NCBI RefSeq assembly: GCF_012689525.1 | Contig: NZ_CP051514.1 | Span: forward strand, 1,178,001-1,242,000 | Length of the DNA: 64,000 bases | DNA from: Paraburkholderia aromaticivorans | Lineage (GTDB): Bacteria; Pseudomonadota; Gammaproteobacteria; Burkholderiales; Burkholderiaceae | Direction: 5' to 3' | Part shown: one piece after another, positions 11,641-23,043 of the stretch | Layout of the letters: each line of letters starts with the position of its first letter | Numbering within the stretch: position 1 is the first letter of the stretch | Position numbers and translations under genes: made by a program | The notes under the pieces: model-generated | The model's database searches: none | Told to the model about the DNA's origin: nothing | What the model saw: only the letters and a program-made list of their open reading frames with translations

Positions 11641-12515
11641 ATGAACTCCCATCTTTCGGGTTTGACCGCTTTCGTGTTCGCTGGCGGTGGCAGCCTTGGC
11701 GCGATCGAGGTTGGCATGCTGCGCGAACTGCTCGAACGCGGTGAGCATCCGGGCTGCGTGGTGGGCGCCTCCGCAGGCGCGATCAACGCAGCGTATTTCG
11801 CCGGACAACCGGACGGCGGGGGCGTAGCAATGCTCGAAGCGCTCTGGTGCAAGATCCGGCGGCAGGACATCATGCCGCTTTCCATGCTCGGGCTGCTCGC
11901 GATGATCCTGCGCAGTCGTGCGCACCTCGTTGAGGCGAACGCGTTGCGTCAGCTGCTGGAGACGCATCTGTCGTATGAGCGGATCGAGCAGGCGACCTTG
12001 CCGCTTCACATCGCCGCGACCGATATGCTTACCGGCGACGAAATCGTTCTTTCTACCGGTCCTGTGGTGAACGCAGTGTTGGCGAGCGCAGCGATTCCCG
12101 GCGTGTTCCCGCCGTGCGTATCGACGGTGTGGATCTCATCGATGGCGGCGTCGCCAACAACACGCCTATCTCGGTGGCGGTTGCGCTCGGTGCGACGCGC
12201 ATCATCGTGCTACCGGCCGGCTTCGCGTGTGCGTTGCATGCGCCGCCGCGTAGCGCGATCGCGCAGGCCCTGCATGCGCTGACGCTCGTCATCGCACGCC
12301 AGCTCGTGCGCGACCTTGAGTTCTATTCGACGCGTGTGCAGATCTATGTCGTTCCGCCGTTGTGTCCACTCGATGTCTCGCCTTACGACTATACGCAGTG
12401 CGCGCAACTGATCGACCGGGCTGCGCAGAAGACGCGTGCATGGCTCAGCGATGGTGGCCTCGAGCGCGCTTTGATTCCCGGTGAGCTGCGCGAGCATGCG
12501 CACGCCGCGCGATAA
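11641..12515 (+). pseudogene. Patatin-like phospholipase, frameshifted
   Basis: Reads as a bacterial patatin-family lipid acyl hydrolase. The oxyanion loop AGGGSLGAIEVGML lies near residue 15, the nucleophile elbow GASAGAINAAYF (GxSxG) near residue 42 and the catalytic-aspartate motif DLIDGGVANNTP near residue 163. The first two are in the frame starting at 11641, the third in the frame closing at 12515. The break is at about 12114, where ...TTCCCGCCG is followed by TGCGT; restoring one base gives an unbroken PGVFPPVRIDGVDLIDGG. A single-base deletion has therefore inactivated an otherwise full-length gene of about 291 residues. An assembly error cannot be excluded without reads. Confidence 0.88.
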
Positions 12516-12890
12516 CGGCGCAAGCAAAAAACTGACGAGCTACTTTGTGCCAAGGGCCAGTGACCCGACGAGCATGACTGGCTGCCATTGGTCCGCTATG
12601 TGAATCGAGCCGACATTCGAATGTCCGTCTGAGACCACAGGCGAACGGCTGGAAGTGGCCGAAACCCGGCGGCCCTGTTTGCGCTCTAGAATTGCGGTGG
12701 TAGGAATCTATGCGATCAGCAGAAACCATCGAACTACTTCGGCCGCTCGGCCCGAGATCGTGGCAAAGGCCGCATTCAAGCGGCAAGGGCCGGTGGGGCT
12801 GGTCTTCGAGCGCAGCCTTGGCTTCACGGTCTTCCCATCGCATCGACTTGCAGCGGACACTCATTGGTGACGAATGGCTGAGGTCCGTCG
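12516..12890. other. Intergenic stretch with no recognisable gene
   Basis: Between the patatin pseudogene and the 3' end of the opposing lipoprotein pseudogene. Open frames present on both strands show no family features or ribosome-binding sites. Confidence 0.4.
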
Positions 12891-13408
12891 CTACCTGTTC
12901 GGAGCCGGCTGGACGCTTTGTTCTGATGGCGGTTCGACACTGTTTTCCGGGGCCGGCTGGACTTCCTCCTCCGGAAGCGGCTCGATGCTCTGCACCGCGG
13001 GTGGCTGAATGCTCTTGACCAAGACGGGCGGCTCAGCGCCTGGCACCGGCGCGCTGTGCAGGTCGGTGCTCAGGCCCGTGCCGACATTCGAGGTCGTGGT
13101 GCTTGCACTCTTGAGGACGCCGTGCGTATCGAACAGGAACACCGCCGCCGACGACCGCGTGTCGGCACCGCCAACCAGCGCCCCGATGAACGGAAGAAAG
13201 CTCTCAGGATGCGGCTCGACGTCACGAACATCTAGACGAGCAAGGTCGAACCGTCGTCCAGCGCGGTCTGCACCGACGCCGGGCCGAGCGTGGCTGTCAC
13301 GTCTTGCAGGGTCGTCACGCCACGCCTGAAGCTCGACATCTGTTCAGGCCTCACTTCGACCCCGGCCGACATGCAACCGGCAAGCAGCGCGCCGCACAGC
13401 AGCCCAAC
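12891..13408 (-). pseudogene. Lipoprotein gene truncated by an IS6 element and frameshifted
   Basis: From the right, the gene enters in the middle of a lipoprotein signal peptide (AVGLLCGALLAGCMSAG, lipobox LAGC), followed by GVTTLQDVTATLGPAS, a SmpA/OmlA-like repeat type often seen in small outer-membrane lipoproteins. At about 13231 the frame hits TAG; adding one base there restores LLVYDVRDVEPHPESFLPF and the reading continues through FIGALVGGADTRSSAAVFLF to a proline- and glutamate-rich tail ending SVQPAPNR. Two lesions are visible: loss of the start codon and n-region to the IS end at 13409, and a one-base deletion. The function of the intact protein is unknown. Confidence 0.75.
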
Positions 13409-14248
13409 GGCTCTGGTGCAAATGGCAATGCGAAATCGGTTAAGGTGTGGGACTGAACGAACTGATGGTCGCCGATGAGTAAGCTGAAGAGTCTTGACGA
13501 GTTGTTCGATGGGCGACACTTTGATCGCGAGATCATTATTCTGTGCGTGCGCTGGTACCTGCGCTACAAGCTCAGTCTACGGGATCTGGTCGAGATGATG
13601 GCTGAACGGGGTTTGTCGCTCGCACACACGACGATCCTGCGCTGGGTGCAGCGCTATGCGCCGGAGTTCGTCAAACGCTGGAACCGTTTTGGCACGCCCA
13701 CGGGACGGTCGTGGCGTGTCGACGAGACCTACCTGAAGATTCGCGGCAAGTGGGCGTATCTCTACAGGGCGGTTGATCGGGCTGGTCAGACCGTGGACTT
13801 CATGCTGCGCGCGAAGCGCGACGTTAAGGCGGCCAAAGCCTTTTTCTGCAAGGCCATCAAACATCAGGGCCAAGCGCCGAAGACCATCACGCTCGATGGT
13901 TATGCAGCCTCGCACCGCGCGGCGCGCGAAATGAAGGTCGACGGCCTGCTGCCTGAGGATACGGCGATTCGATGCTCGAAGTATTTGAATAACCTGATCG
14001 AACAGGACCATCGTAACGTCAAGTCCAGAACGAACGTCATGCTCGACTTCAAACGTTTCCGGAACGCTGCGAACACGATTTCAGGAATCGAGTTGATGCA
14101 TCGCATTCGCAAAGGACAATTTGGCCTTCCGAGATTGCGACTCGAAGATACGGCTGCTCCCGCTGTCTGGAATGCTGTCCTCTCCATTCAATAAGATATC
14201 CTATCTATAGGGGTAAGGTCGTTCCGACCGGCTATTTGCACCAGAGCC
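13409..14248. mobile_element. IS6-family insertion sequence, complete
   Basis: An 840-bp element bounded by perfect 15-bp terminal inverted repeats, GGCTCTGGTGCAAAT at 13409-13423 and its complement at 14234-14248, and carrying one intact transposase. The flanking 8-mers (AGCCCAAC left, ACCTCATC right) do not match, so there is no target duplication. This is what is left when IS6-type elements rearrange or delete neighbouring DNA after insertion. Confidence 0.9.
13475..14194 (+). CDS. IS6-family transposase
   Basis: A 239-residue DDE transposase, full length for the IS6/IS26 family. The N-terminal zinc-finger-like or helix-turn-helix region is followed by [20 protein letters not shown]. The catalytic core shows [20 protein letters not shown] (first Asp), [16 protein letters not shown] (second Asp) and [15 protein letters not shown] (Glu). 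Nothing is broken, so the element may still be active. Its 5' side overlaps the antisense remnant of the lipoprotein signal region. Confidence 0.95.
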   Translation: MSKLKSLDELFDGRHFDREIIILCVRWYLRYKLSLRDLVEMMAERGLSLAHTTILRWVQRYAPEFVKRWNRFGTPTGRSWRVDETYLKIRGKWAYLYRAVDRAGQTVDFMLRAKRDVKAAKAFFCKAIKHQGQAPKTITLDGYAASHRAAREMKVDGLLPEDTAIRCSKYLNNLIEQDHRNVKSRTNVMLDFKRFRNAANTISGIELMHRIRKGQFGLPRLRLEDTAAPAVWNAVLSIQ

Positions 14249-14356
14249 ACCTCATCCACATGCGAGTTGCCCACCGCAGCGGGTCAAGACCAGCCAGATA
14301 CGGAGCAATCGTCTAATTCATAAACGACTTCGCGCCCGCAACGGTGCCCCAGATTT

Positions 14357-15583
<1,227 letters not shown>

Positions 15584-15937
15584 TCATAACCGCGCGCTCG
15601 ATCGCGGCACGCGGTCGATTCGAAACCGTCGTGTGGTCTGCAGATAGCGCGACAGACCATCTGGGTCATCCCGACGGCCCCCTCAGACAATACGGCCGTA
15701 TACCTGATCTATATCCGCTTAATTGAATTTATCCCGGTCTGCTTCCTGACAAGATCGGCTACTAGCCGCCAGCCTCGCGGCGGAGCACTACCAGACAGCG
15801 ACCGCGAATGCGGAGGAACGTCTCCCACGCGCGGACTTCCGATGATCTGCTGCGATCCATTGTATGTCACAACGTGATCTATAATCGAATACGCTTAAGT
15901 ATTGGGTCGATTTCGCTGGGATAGCAGCCCATGCAAG

Positions 15938-15953
15938 GTTCGACGCATCGAAC
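15938..15953. promoter_or_regulatory. Inverted repeat GTTCGA-CGCA-TCGAAC
   Basis: A perfect 6-bp inverted repeat with a 4-base spacer about 200 bases upstream of nnrS. It has operator-like geometry, but no cognate regulator is identifiable; it could also be chance. Confidence 0.3.
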
Positions 15954-15999
15954 TTCCCAACGTTGCAATCCAGATTGAGCCGATTCGCCGACTCAATCA

Positions 16000-16013
16000 T
16001 TGAGCTGGGTCAA
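16000..16013. promoter_or_regulatory. FNR/DNR-like box TTGAG-CTGG-GTCAA
   Basis: Matches 8 of the 10 defined positions of the TTGAT-N4-ATCAA consensus of FNR/CRP-family anaerobic and NO regulators. It is symmetric and lies 136 bases upstream of the nnrS start. NnrS genes are commonly under NO-responsive regulators in denitrifiers, which makes the match plausible but not proven. Confidence 0.4.
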
Positions 16014-16149
16014 GTTGCCGGCGCCGCTTATGGCTTTTCATACCACGATGCGTCGCAGGAATAGTGCAGCATGGACGATTTCAGGCTGGAGTTGCCGGTC
16101 ACGCCCGAAGGCTCGTTGCGATTCCCCACAGACGCATATTTTGGAGACC

Positions 16150-17352
16150 ATGTTGAGGATCACAAAATCCGTCACGGAACTGCGACCAACAGCCGCCGTA
16201 GGTCTTCCTGTTCTGCGCCTGGGTTTCCGGCCGTTCTATCTGGGTGGTGCGCTCTTTGGCGCCATTGCAATAGCGCTTTGGCTGACCGCGCTGCATGGCC
16301 ACCCAGTTGCAGGCTCTTCTCCTGCCATAAGTGGTGTGCTCTGGCACGCTCACGAAATGATCTTCGGCTTCGTCGCCGCGATCGTAGTAGGGTTTCTGCT
16401 CAACGCCGTGCGCGCCTGGACGACGCTCGAAACGCCGCGAGGCGCACCGCTCGCGGGACTATGGCTTCTGTGGGTAGCGGGACGCGTTCTGGTCTGGTCC
16501 GGCCCCGAACCCATCGCAGCTATTGTCGATTGCGCCTTCCTTCCGGTTGTCGCCATTGTGCTCCTGCGGGTGCTGATCACGGCACGCAATCGCCACAACA
16601 TTTTCCTGCCCGTCGCACTCGGAATTTTTGGTTTTCTGAATATCTGTTTTCACTGGTGGGCATGGCACGGGCGCCCCGACCTTTCAATACGGGCGTCTTA
16701 CGCAGCGATCGGACTCGTAGTGATGTTCGTCACCGTCATCGCGGGCCGCGTGGTGCCTATGTTTACAACGAACACCATTCCCGGGTTCCGGATGACGCGC
16801 TGGAAGGTGATTGAGACACTCGCCGTGCCGGTCGTCTTACTGACATTCGTTGCGGATGCGGCCAATGCCAGGCCATTACTGATCGTGGCATGTGCCTGCG
16901 CTGCGGCGGCGGTCCATGGAATCAGAGTCGCTGGATGGCATTCGTGGCGAGTGGGGCCCCGGCCAATTCTCTGGATTCTGCATGTCGCCTATGCGTGGAT
17001 TCCGATCGGTTTCGCGCTCCTTGCCTTGGCGGCCGCCGGTGCCGTCCCCCATTCGCTTGCGATTCACGCACTGACGATCGGAGCGATCGGGTGCGCAATT
17101 ATCGCGATGATTACCCGTACCGCGCTTGGACACACCGGGCGCCCGCTCGTTGCGGGACGATCCGAGATCGCGAGTTACTGCCTGATGATAGCCGCCGCAA
17201 TCATGCGAGTTTTCGGGCCTTGGATTGCCAGTGGCGCGACAGCAATCTGGATGGACATAGCAGGCATATGTTGGTCTGCCGCATTGATCGCTTACCTGAT
17301 CAAATACGCGCCCTACCTGACGACGTCACGTATCGATGGCAAAGCGGGCTGA
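16150..17352 (+). CDS. nnrS: NnrS family protein
   Basis: A 400-residue integral membrane protein with about twelve hydrophobic segments. The family signature is visible in VLRLGFRPFYLGGALFGAIA near the start, LWHAHEMIFGFVAAIVVGFL near residue 75 and IAGRVVPMFTTN near residue 200. NnrS proteins bind haem and copper and protect cells against nitrosative stress, probably by influencing iron-nitrosyl species. The start at 16150 follows TTGGAGACC; the frame is open upstream but without family sequence. It is placed between hmp and the nar operon, consistent with defence against NO formed during nitrate respiration. Confidence 0.93.
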   Translation: MLRITKSVTELRPTAAVGLPVLRLGFRPFYLGGALFGAIAIALWLTALHGHPVAGSSPAISGVLWHAHEMIFGFVAAIVVGFLLNAVRAWTTLETPRGAPLAGLWLLWVAGRVLVWSGPEPIAAIVDCAFLPVVAIVLLRVLITARNRHNIFLPVALGIFGFLNICFHWWAWHGRPDLSIRASYAAIGLVVMFVTVIAGRVVPMFTTNTIPGFRMTRWKVIETLAVPVVLLTFVADAANARPLLIVACACAAAAVHGIRVAGWHSWRVGPRPILWILHVAYAWIPIGFALLALAAAGAVPHSLAIHALTIGAIGCAIIAMITRTALGHTGRPLVAGRSEIASYCLMIAAAIMRVFGPWIASGATAIWMDIAGICWSAALIAYLIKYAPYLTTSRIDGKAG

Positions 17353-17680
17353 CAGATCCACATCGTTCGAACGTGAGATCGACGGGGGTCTACGGGTATA
17401 CCAACAACCAGTTCCATAGCAGGGACTCAGCGCTAACGTTAAGCTCGCTTCGAGTCACCGGTTCAGCGAATTCTGGGGACCAGATTTAGGAAAGCGCTTG
17501 AAATAGCCCCCTGTGGGCGTCGGCAAAAGCAGTAATTGATCATTCCAGGAAACACCCGCTTCCCGTCCGCGGTTCTTCCAGAGTGCACGCTATCGGCAAT
17601 GCCACGGAGAAAATCAGAATGTCCACAATTTCGGACAACGCGCGTAGACTGCGACCATCGAGTGCCACGGAGTCGATCAG
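17353..17680. other. narG upstream region
   Basis: 328 bases with no gene. It should contain the nar promoter, but no convincing full FNR box was found; TTGATCATTCC near 17537 has only one half-site. Confidence 0.4.
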
Positions 17681-20600
17681 ATGAGCCACTTTATCGATCG
17701 CCTGAAGTACTTCTCCACATCGAGGCCAACATTCTCCGAAGGCCATGGGATGACAACCCATGAAGACCGCGGATGGGAGGATGCCTACCGTCAACGATGG
17801 CAACATGACAAGGTCGTACGTTCGACCCACGGCGTCAACTGCACCGGGTCATGTTCGTGGAAAATCTATGTCAAAAGCGGCATCGTCACCTGGGAAACCC
17901 AGCAGACCGATTACCCGCGCACCCGCCCGGATATGCCGAATCACGAGCCCCGCGGCTGTGCGCGCGGCGCGTCTTATTCGTGGTATCTCTACAGCGCAAA
18001 TCGCCTTAAATATCCACTGATTCGCAGCGCACTGCTCAGGCAGTGGCGCGAAAAGCGCCTGACGCTCGCGCCGGTGGACGCGTGGAGCGCCATCGTCGAC
18101 GATCAGGAAGCCCGCGCCTCCTATATGCGTCGCCGCGGACTGGGTGGCTTTGTTCGCTCAAGCTGGGATGAAGTGAACGAGATGATTGCGGCCGCAAACA
18201 TCCATACGATCAAACGACACGGCCCCGACCGGATCATCGGGTTTTCACCCATCCCGGCGATGTCGATGGTGTCCTACGCGGCGGGCAGTCGCTATCTGTC
18301 ACTGATCGGCGGTGTCAATCTGAGTTTCTACGACTGGTACTGCGACTTGCCGCCGGCCTCGCCGCAAACGTGGGGCGAACAGACCGACGTCCCGGAGTCT
18401 GCCGACTGGTACAACTCGACCTTCATCATGATGTGGGGTTCCAACGTTCCGCAAACACGGACCCCTGACGCCCACTTCATGACCGAAGTCCGCTATCGCG
18501 GCACCAAAGTCGTATCGATCTTCCCCGATTACGCAGAGGGCGCGAAGTTCGGTGACATCTGGCTGCACCCCAAGCAAGGCACCGATGCGGCACTCGGCCT
18601 GGCCATGGGTCATGTCGTCCTTAAGGAGTTTCACGTCGGCGGCAAGAGCGAGTATTTCGCGGACTACTGTCGCCGCTATACCGACATGCCATTGCTCGTG
18701 CGTATCGTCAAACAGGGCGACTACTATGTACCCGAACGACTCCTGAGATCGGAAGAGTTCGGTGACGCGACAGGTCAAGGCAACAACGCCGCCTGGAAAA
18801 CTGTCGCGTTCGACGAATTGAGCGGGAAGCTTGTAACGCCGGTCGGATCGATCGGCTTTCGTTGGGGGCAAAAGGAAGGTGGCGACGCCGGAAAATGGAA
18901 TCTGAGAGAAGAGGATGACGAGGGTAATCCGATTCGACCGGTCATGTCGCTCGTGGAAAAGCACGACGAGACGATCGACGTCGCCTTCCCCTATTTTGGC
19001 AATGTTGAACAGACTCACTTCACGCATACCGGCCATGCAAGTGTCTTGCCGCGCCGCATCGGCGTACGCAAGATAGCGACTCGCGACGGCGAGGTTCTGG
19101 TCGCAACGGTCTACGATCTATTCATTGCCAACTATGGTGTCGACCAGGGACTCGGCGGCCCGAACGTCGCGGCCAGTTTCGACGATGACGTTCCGTACAC
19201 GCCTGCCTGGCAGGAGAAGATTACCGGTGTCAAACGGCATGAAGTCATCGCCGTAGCGCGAGAATTCGCCGACAACGCCCATAAAACCGAAGGCAAATCG
19301 ATGGTGATCCTCGGTGCCGGCTTGAACCATTGGTTCAATATGGACATGAGCTATCGCTCGATCATCAATCTGCTCGTCATGTGTGGTTGTGTCGGCAAAT
19401 CAGGTGGCGGCTGGTCGCACTATGTCGGCCAGGAAAAGCTCCGCCCGCAAACCGGCTGGCTCCCGTTGGCGTTCGCCACCGATTGGCACAGGCCGCCGCG
19501 CTTCATGAACGGTACTTCGTTTTTCTATGCGCATACCGATCAATGGCGCTATGAAACGATGAAAGTCACCGAACTGCTATCTCCGCTGGTCGATGGCAGC
19601 CGGTTCGCCGATAGCCCGATCGACTACAACGTCCGGGCCGAACGGATGGGCTGGTTACCATCCGCGCCGCAGTTCAAGACCAATCCGCTTGAGCTAGGCC
19701 GTCGGGTAGCTAGTTCTGACGCCGCCGCGTATGTTGCCAAGGGTCTTAAAGACGGCTCGGTTGAGATGTCATGTATCGATCCCGATGCACCCGAAAACTT
19801 TCCGAGAAACCTGTTTGTTTGGCGCTCGAATCTCCTCGGCTCGTCCGGCAAAGGACATGAGTACTTCCTCAAGCATCTTCTCGGTGCAGAGCACGGCGTA
19901 CAGGGAAAAGACCTGGGCGCGAGCGCTGGGACCTTGCCCACCGAAGTGAAATGGCATGAGAAAGCCCCCGAGGGCAAGCTCGACCTCGTTGTGACGCTCG
20001 ACTTCAGGATGTCCACCACCTGCCTGTATTCGGACATTGTCCTACCGACGGCGACCTGGTACGAAAAGGACGATATGAATACGTCCGACATGCATCCGTT
20101 CATCCATCCGCTGTCGGCGGCCGTCGACCCGGCGTGGCAATCCAGAAGCGATTGGGACATCTACAAGGGTATCGCGCAAAAATTCTCTGAACTGACCGAA
20201 GGCCACCTGGGCGTGGAACACGATGTCGTGCTATCACCGCTCCAACATGACAGCGTCGGGGAAATCGCGCAAACCGACGGGATTGCCGATTGGGGCCGAG
20301 ATGAATGCGCACCGGTTCCGGGAAAGACGATGGCGAGCGTTGCGATCGTCGAACGGGATTATCCGAACACCTGGCGCAAGTTCACTTCGCTTGGACCGCT
20401 GCTCGACTCTCTCGGCAACGGCGGAAAAGGTATCACGTGGCAAACCGGCGAGGAAATCGACCAGCTTCGCGCACTGAATTATCCGGTCACCGACGCTGGC
20501 GTATCGCACGGGCGACCGCAAATTCTTTCGGCAATTAACGCGGCCGAAGTGATTCTGTCGCTGGCTCCGGAAACCAATGGTGCCGTCGCGACTAAAGCCT

Positions 20601-21505
20601 GGCAAGCGTTGTCCGCCCTCACGGGCATTGATCACACCCATCTTTCACGCGCACGCGAGGATGAAAAAATCCGGTTTCGGGATATCCAGGCGCAGCCGCG
20701 CAAGATCATCTCGTCGCCGACGTGGAGCGGGATCGAATCCGAACATGTGTCATATAGCGCGAGCTACACGAATGTGCATGAGCTGATTCCCTGGCGTACC
20801 CTGTCCGGACGCCAACAGCTATATCAGGACCACGCGTGGATGCGCGACTTTGGCGAGTCGCTGTGTGTCTATAAACCGCCGATCGACACGCGCAGCACCT
20901 CGGGCATGGCAGGCAGCCGATCGAATGGAAACCTCGAGATCGCACTGAATTTTCTAACCCCTCATCAGAAATGGGGCATCCACAGCACCTACACCGACAA
21001 CCTGTTGATGCTGACGCTGTCTCGCGGCGGCCCGATCGTCTGGATCTCCGAGATCGATGCGAGAAAAATTGGCGTGGTCGATAACGACTGGATTGAAGCC
21101 TTCAATTTGAACGGCGCACTAACCGCTCGTGCAGTGGTCAGCCAGCGCATTCCGGTGGGCGCCGTGATGATGTATCACGCGCAGGAAAAGATCATCAATA
21201 CACCGGGCTCCGAAGTCTCCGGGGTCCGCGGCATTCACAATTCGGTCACGCGCATCATGCCGAAACCGACCCACATGATCGGTGGCTATGCACAGCTCTC
21301 GTACGGTTTCAACTATTACGGCACCGTCGGCTCCAATCGCGACGAATTTGTGATTGTCCGAAAAATGAAAACGATCGACTGGAAGGATGAGTCGACGCCG
21401 GCGTCAGTGCTGTCGGCGGCGGAGGCCGCGCGTCATCAGCACACACTCGCCCATGGCGCGCCGACACTTGCGATGGCAGACGATGAGACTGGAGAGAAGC
21501 CATGA
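17681..21505 (+). CDS. narG: Respiratory nitrate reductase alpha subunit
   Basis: A 1274-residue catalytic subunit, normal length, that reduces nitrate to nitrite with a bis-MGD molybdenum cofactor on the cytoplasmic face of the inner membrane. The FS0 iron-sulfur cluster motif appears as STHGVNCTGSCSWKIYVKSG (residues 48-67), with the last cysteine in PRGCARGASYSWY. The molybdopterin regions include WYNSTFIMMWGSNVPQTRTP and the C-terminal GGYAQLSYGFNYYG. A GGAG ribosome-binding site precedes the ATG. The last four bases overlap narH, giving translational coupling. Membrane anchoring is through NarH and NarI encoded downstream. Confidence 0.98.
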   Translation: MSHFIDRLKYFSTSRPTFSEGHGMTTHEDRGWEDAYRQRWQHDKVVRSTHGVNCTGSCSWKIYVKSGIVTWETQQTDYPRTRPDMPNHEPRGCARGASYSWYLYSANRLKYPLIRSALLRQWREKRLTLAPVDAWSAIVDDQEARASYMRRRGLGGFVRSSWDEVNEMIAAANIHTIKRHGPDRIIGFSPIPAMSMVSYAAGSRYLSLIGGVNLSFYDWYCDLPPASPQTWGEQTDVPESADWYNSTFIMMWGSNVPQTRTPDAHFMTEVRYRGTKVVSIFPDYAEGAKFGDIWLHPKQGTDAALGLAMGHVVLKEFHVGGKSEYFADYCRRYTDMPLLVRIVKQGDYYVPERLLRSEEFGDATGQGNNAAWKTVAFDELSGKLVTPVGSIGFRWGQKEGGDAGKWNLREEDDEGNPIRPVMSLVEKHDETIDVAFPYFGNVEQTHFTHTGHASVLPRRIGVRKIATRDGEVLVATVYDLFIANYGVDQGLGGPNVAASFDDDVPYTPAWQEKITGVKRHEVIAVAREFADNAHKTEGKSMVILGAGLNHWFNMDMSYRSIINLLVMCGCVGKSGGGWSHYVGQEKLRPQTGWLPLAFATDWHRPPRFMNGTSFFYAHTDQWRYETMKVTELLSPLVDGSRFADSPIDYNVRAERMGWLPSAPQFKTNPLELGRRVASSDAAAYVAKGLKDGSVEMSCIDPDAPENFPRNLFVWRSNLLGSSGKGHEYFLKHLLGAEHGVQGKDLGASAGTLPTEVKWHEKAPEGKLDLVVTLDFRMSTTCLYSDIVLPTATWYEKDDMNTSDMHPFIHPLSAAVDPAWQSRSDWDIYKGIAQKFSELTEGHLGVEHDVVLSPLQHDSVGEIAQTDGIADWGRDECAPVPGKTMASVAIVERDYPNTWRKFTSLGPLLDSLGNGGKGITWQTGEEIDQLRALNYPVTDAGVSHGRPQILSAINAAEVILSLAPETNGAVATKAWQALSALTGIDHTHLSRAREDEKIRFRDIQAQPRKIISSPTWSGIESEHVSYSASYTNVHELIPWRTLSGRQQLYQDHAWMRDFGESLCVYKPPIDTRSTSGMAGSRSNGNLEIALNFLTPHQKWGIHSTYTDNLLMLTLSRGGPIVWISEIDARKIGVVDNDWIEAFNLNGALTARAVVSQRIPVGAVMMYHAQEKIINTPGSEVSGVRGIHNSVTRIMPKPTHMIGGYAQLSYGFNYYGTVGSNRDEFVIVRKMKTIDWKDESTPASVLSAAEAARHQHTLAHGAPTLAMADDETGEKP

Positions 21506-23043
21506 AAATCCGCGCGCAGATCGGTATGGTGATGAATCTGGACAAATGCATCGGCTGCCATACCTGCTCCGTCACCTGCAAGAATGTCTGGACCTCGCGC
21601 GAGGGAATGGAGTACGCGTGGTTCAACAATGTCGAAACGAAACCAGGCGTCGGCTATCCGAAGGACTGGGAAAACCAGGATCGCTGGAACGGCGGCTGGA
21701 AACGCAAGACGAATGGCAAGATCGAGCTTCGTGCCGGCAGCAAGTGGCGTGTGCTCGCCAATATCTTCGGCAACCCGAACCTGCCGGAGATCGACGACTA
21801 CTACGAGCCGTTCACCTTTGATTACGCTCATCTGCACGATGCACCCGACGTCAAGGTCGGCCCGGTCGCCCGACCGCGTTCGCTGATCACCGGCGAGCGC
21901 CTGGAGAAAATCCAATGGGGCCCGAACTGGGAGGAAATTCTCGGCGGGGAGTTCGAGAAACGTAAGCAGGACTACAACTTCGATCAGGTGCAGACCGACA
22001 TCTACGGGGAATTCGAGAACACCTTCATGATGTACCTGCCGCGACTCTGCGAGCACTGCCTGAATCCCGCGTGCGTGGCGTCCTGCCCCTCCGGCGCGAT
22101 CTACAAGCGAGAGGAAGACGGCATCGTTCTGATCGACCAGGACAAGTGCCGCGGCTGGCGGATGTGCGTGTCCGGGTGTCCTTACAAGAAGATCTATTAC
22201 AACTGGCAAAGCGGCAAGTCGGAGAAGTGCATTTTCTGCTATCCGCGTATCGAGGCGGGCCAGCCGACCGTGTGCTCGGAAACCTGCGTCGGCCGGATCC
22301 GCTATCTCGGCGTCCTGTTGTACGACGCCGACCGGATCGAGGAAGCTGCATCGGTCAAGGATCCACAGGATCTGTACGAAGCGCAGCTTTCCATCTTTCT
22401 CGACCCGAACGACCCGGCCGTACGTGAACAGGCCGCTCGCGACGGCGTGCCGGAGAACTGGCTCGACGCCGCACGCCATTCACCGGTGTACAAGATGGCG
22501 ATGGAGTGGAAGATTGCTTTTCCGCTTCACCCCGAATACCGCACCTTGCCGATGGTCTGGTACGTCCCGCCGCTGTCGCCGATCAACTCGGCCACCAACG
22601 ACGGCCGGCTCGGCATGAAAGGCTTGCTGCCCGACGTCGATTCGCTGCGCATCCCGCTGCGCTATCTGGCCAACCTGCTCACGGCCGGGCGTGAAGCGCC
22701 CGTCCGGCTTGCGCTCAAGCGAATGCTGGCGATGCGCGCCTTCATGCGCGAGCGCCATGTCGAACGCCGTGAGAGCCCGGAACTGCTCACTGAAGTCGAT
22801 CTGACCAGCGCGCAAGTCGATGAGATGTATCGCTATCTGGCCATTGCCAACTACGAAGATCGATTCGTGATTCCGACTGCGCATCGCGAATACGCCGAAG
22901 ATGCCTTCGACCTGCGTGCATCGTGCGGCTTTTCGTTCGGCAACGGATGTTCCGACGGCACAACGGAAACCAGTGTGTTCGGCGGACGCAAGGGCATTAA
23001 CAAGGAACGAAAGACAATCCCAATTCGCGCAGCGGGTGAATGA
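21502..23043 (+). CDS. narH: Respiratory nitrate reductase beta subunit
   Basis: A 513-residue iron-sulfur subunit carrying electrons from the NarI haems to NarG. Four cysteine clusters are visible: CIGCHTCSVTCKNVW near residue 14, LCEHCLNPACVASCPSG near 182, CRGWRMCVSGCPYKK near 216 and KCIFCYPRIEAGQPTVCSET near 243. The tryptophan in CRGW is the usual NarH feature that yields a [3Fe-4S] cluster. Length is normal. It overlaps narG by ATGA and abuts narJ directly (TGAATG). Confidence 0.98.
   Translation: MKIRAQIGMVMNLDKCIGCHTCSVTCKNVWTSREGMEYAWFNNVETKPGVGYPKDWENQDRWNGGWKRKTNGKIELRAGSKWRVLANIFGNPNLPEIDDYYEPFTFDYAHLHDAPDVKVGPVARPRSLITGERLEKIQWGPNWEEILGGEFEKRKQDYNFDQVQTDIYGEFENTFMMYLPRLCEHCLNPACVASCPSGAIYKREEDGIVLIDQDKCRGWRMCVSGCPYKKIYYNWQSGKSEKCIFCYPRIEAGQPTVCSETCVGRIRYLGVLLYDADRIEEAASVKDPQDLYEAQLSIFLDPNDPAVREQAARDGVPENWLDAARHSPVYKMAMEWKIAFPLHPEYRTLPMVWYVPPLSPINSATNDGRLGMKGLLPDVDSLRIPLRYLANLLTAGREAPVRLALKRMLAMRAFMRERHVERRESPELLTEVDLTSAQVDEMYRYLAIANYEDRFVIPTAHREYAEDAFDLRASCGFSFGNGCSDGTTETSVFGGRKGINKERKTIPIRAAGE

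Noticed and set aside
17537..17550. TTGATCATTCCAGG upstream of narG as an FNR box
   Set aside because: Only the left half-site matches; the right half has no ATCAA.
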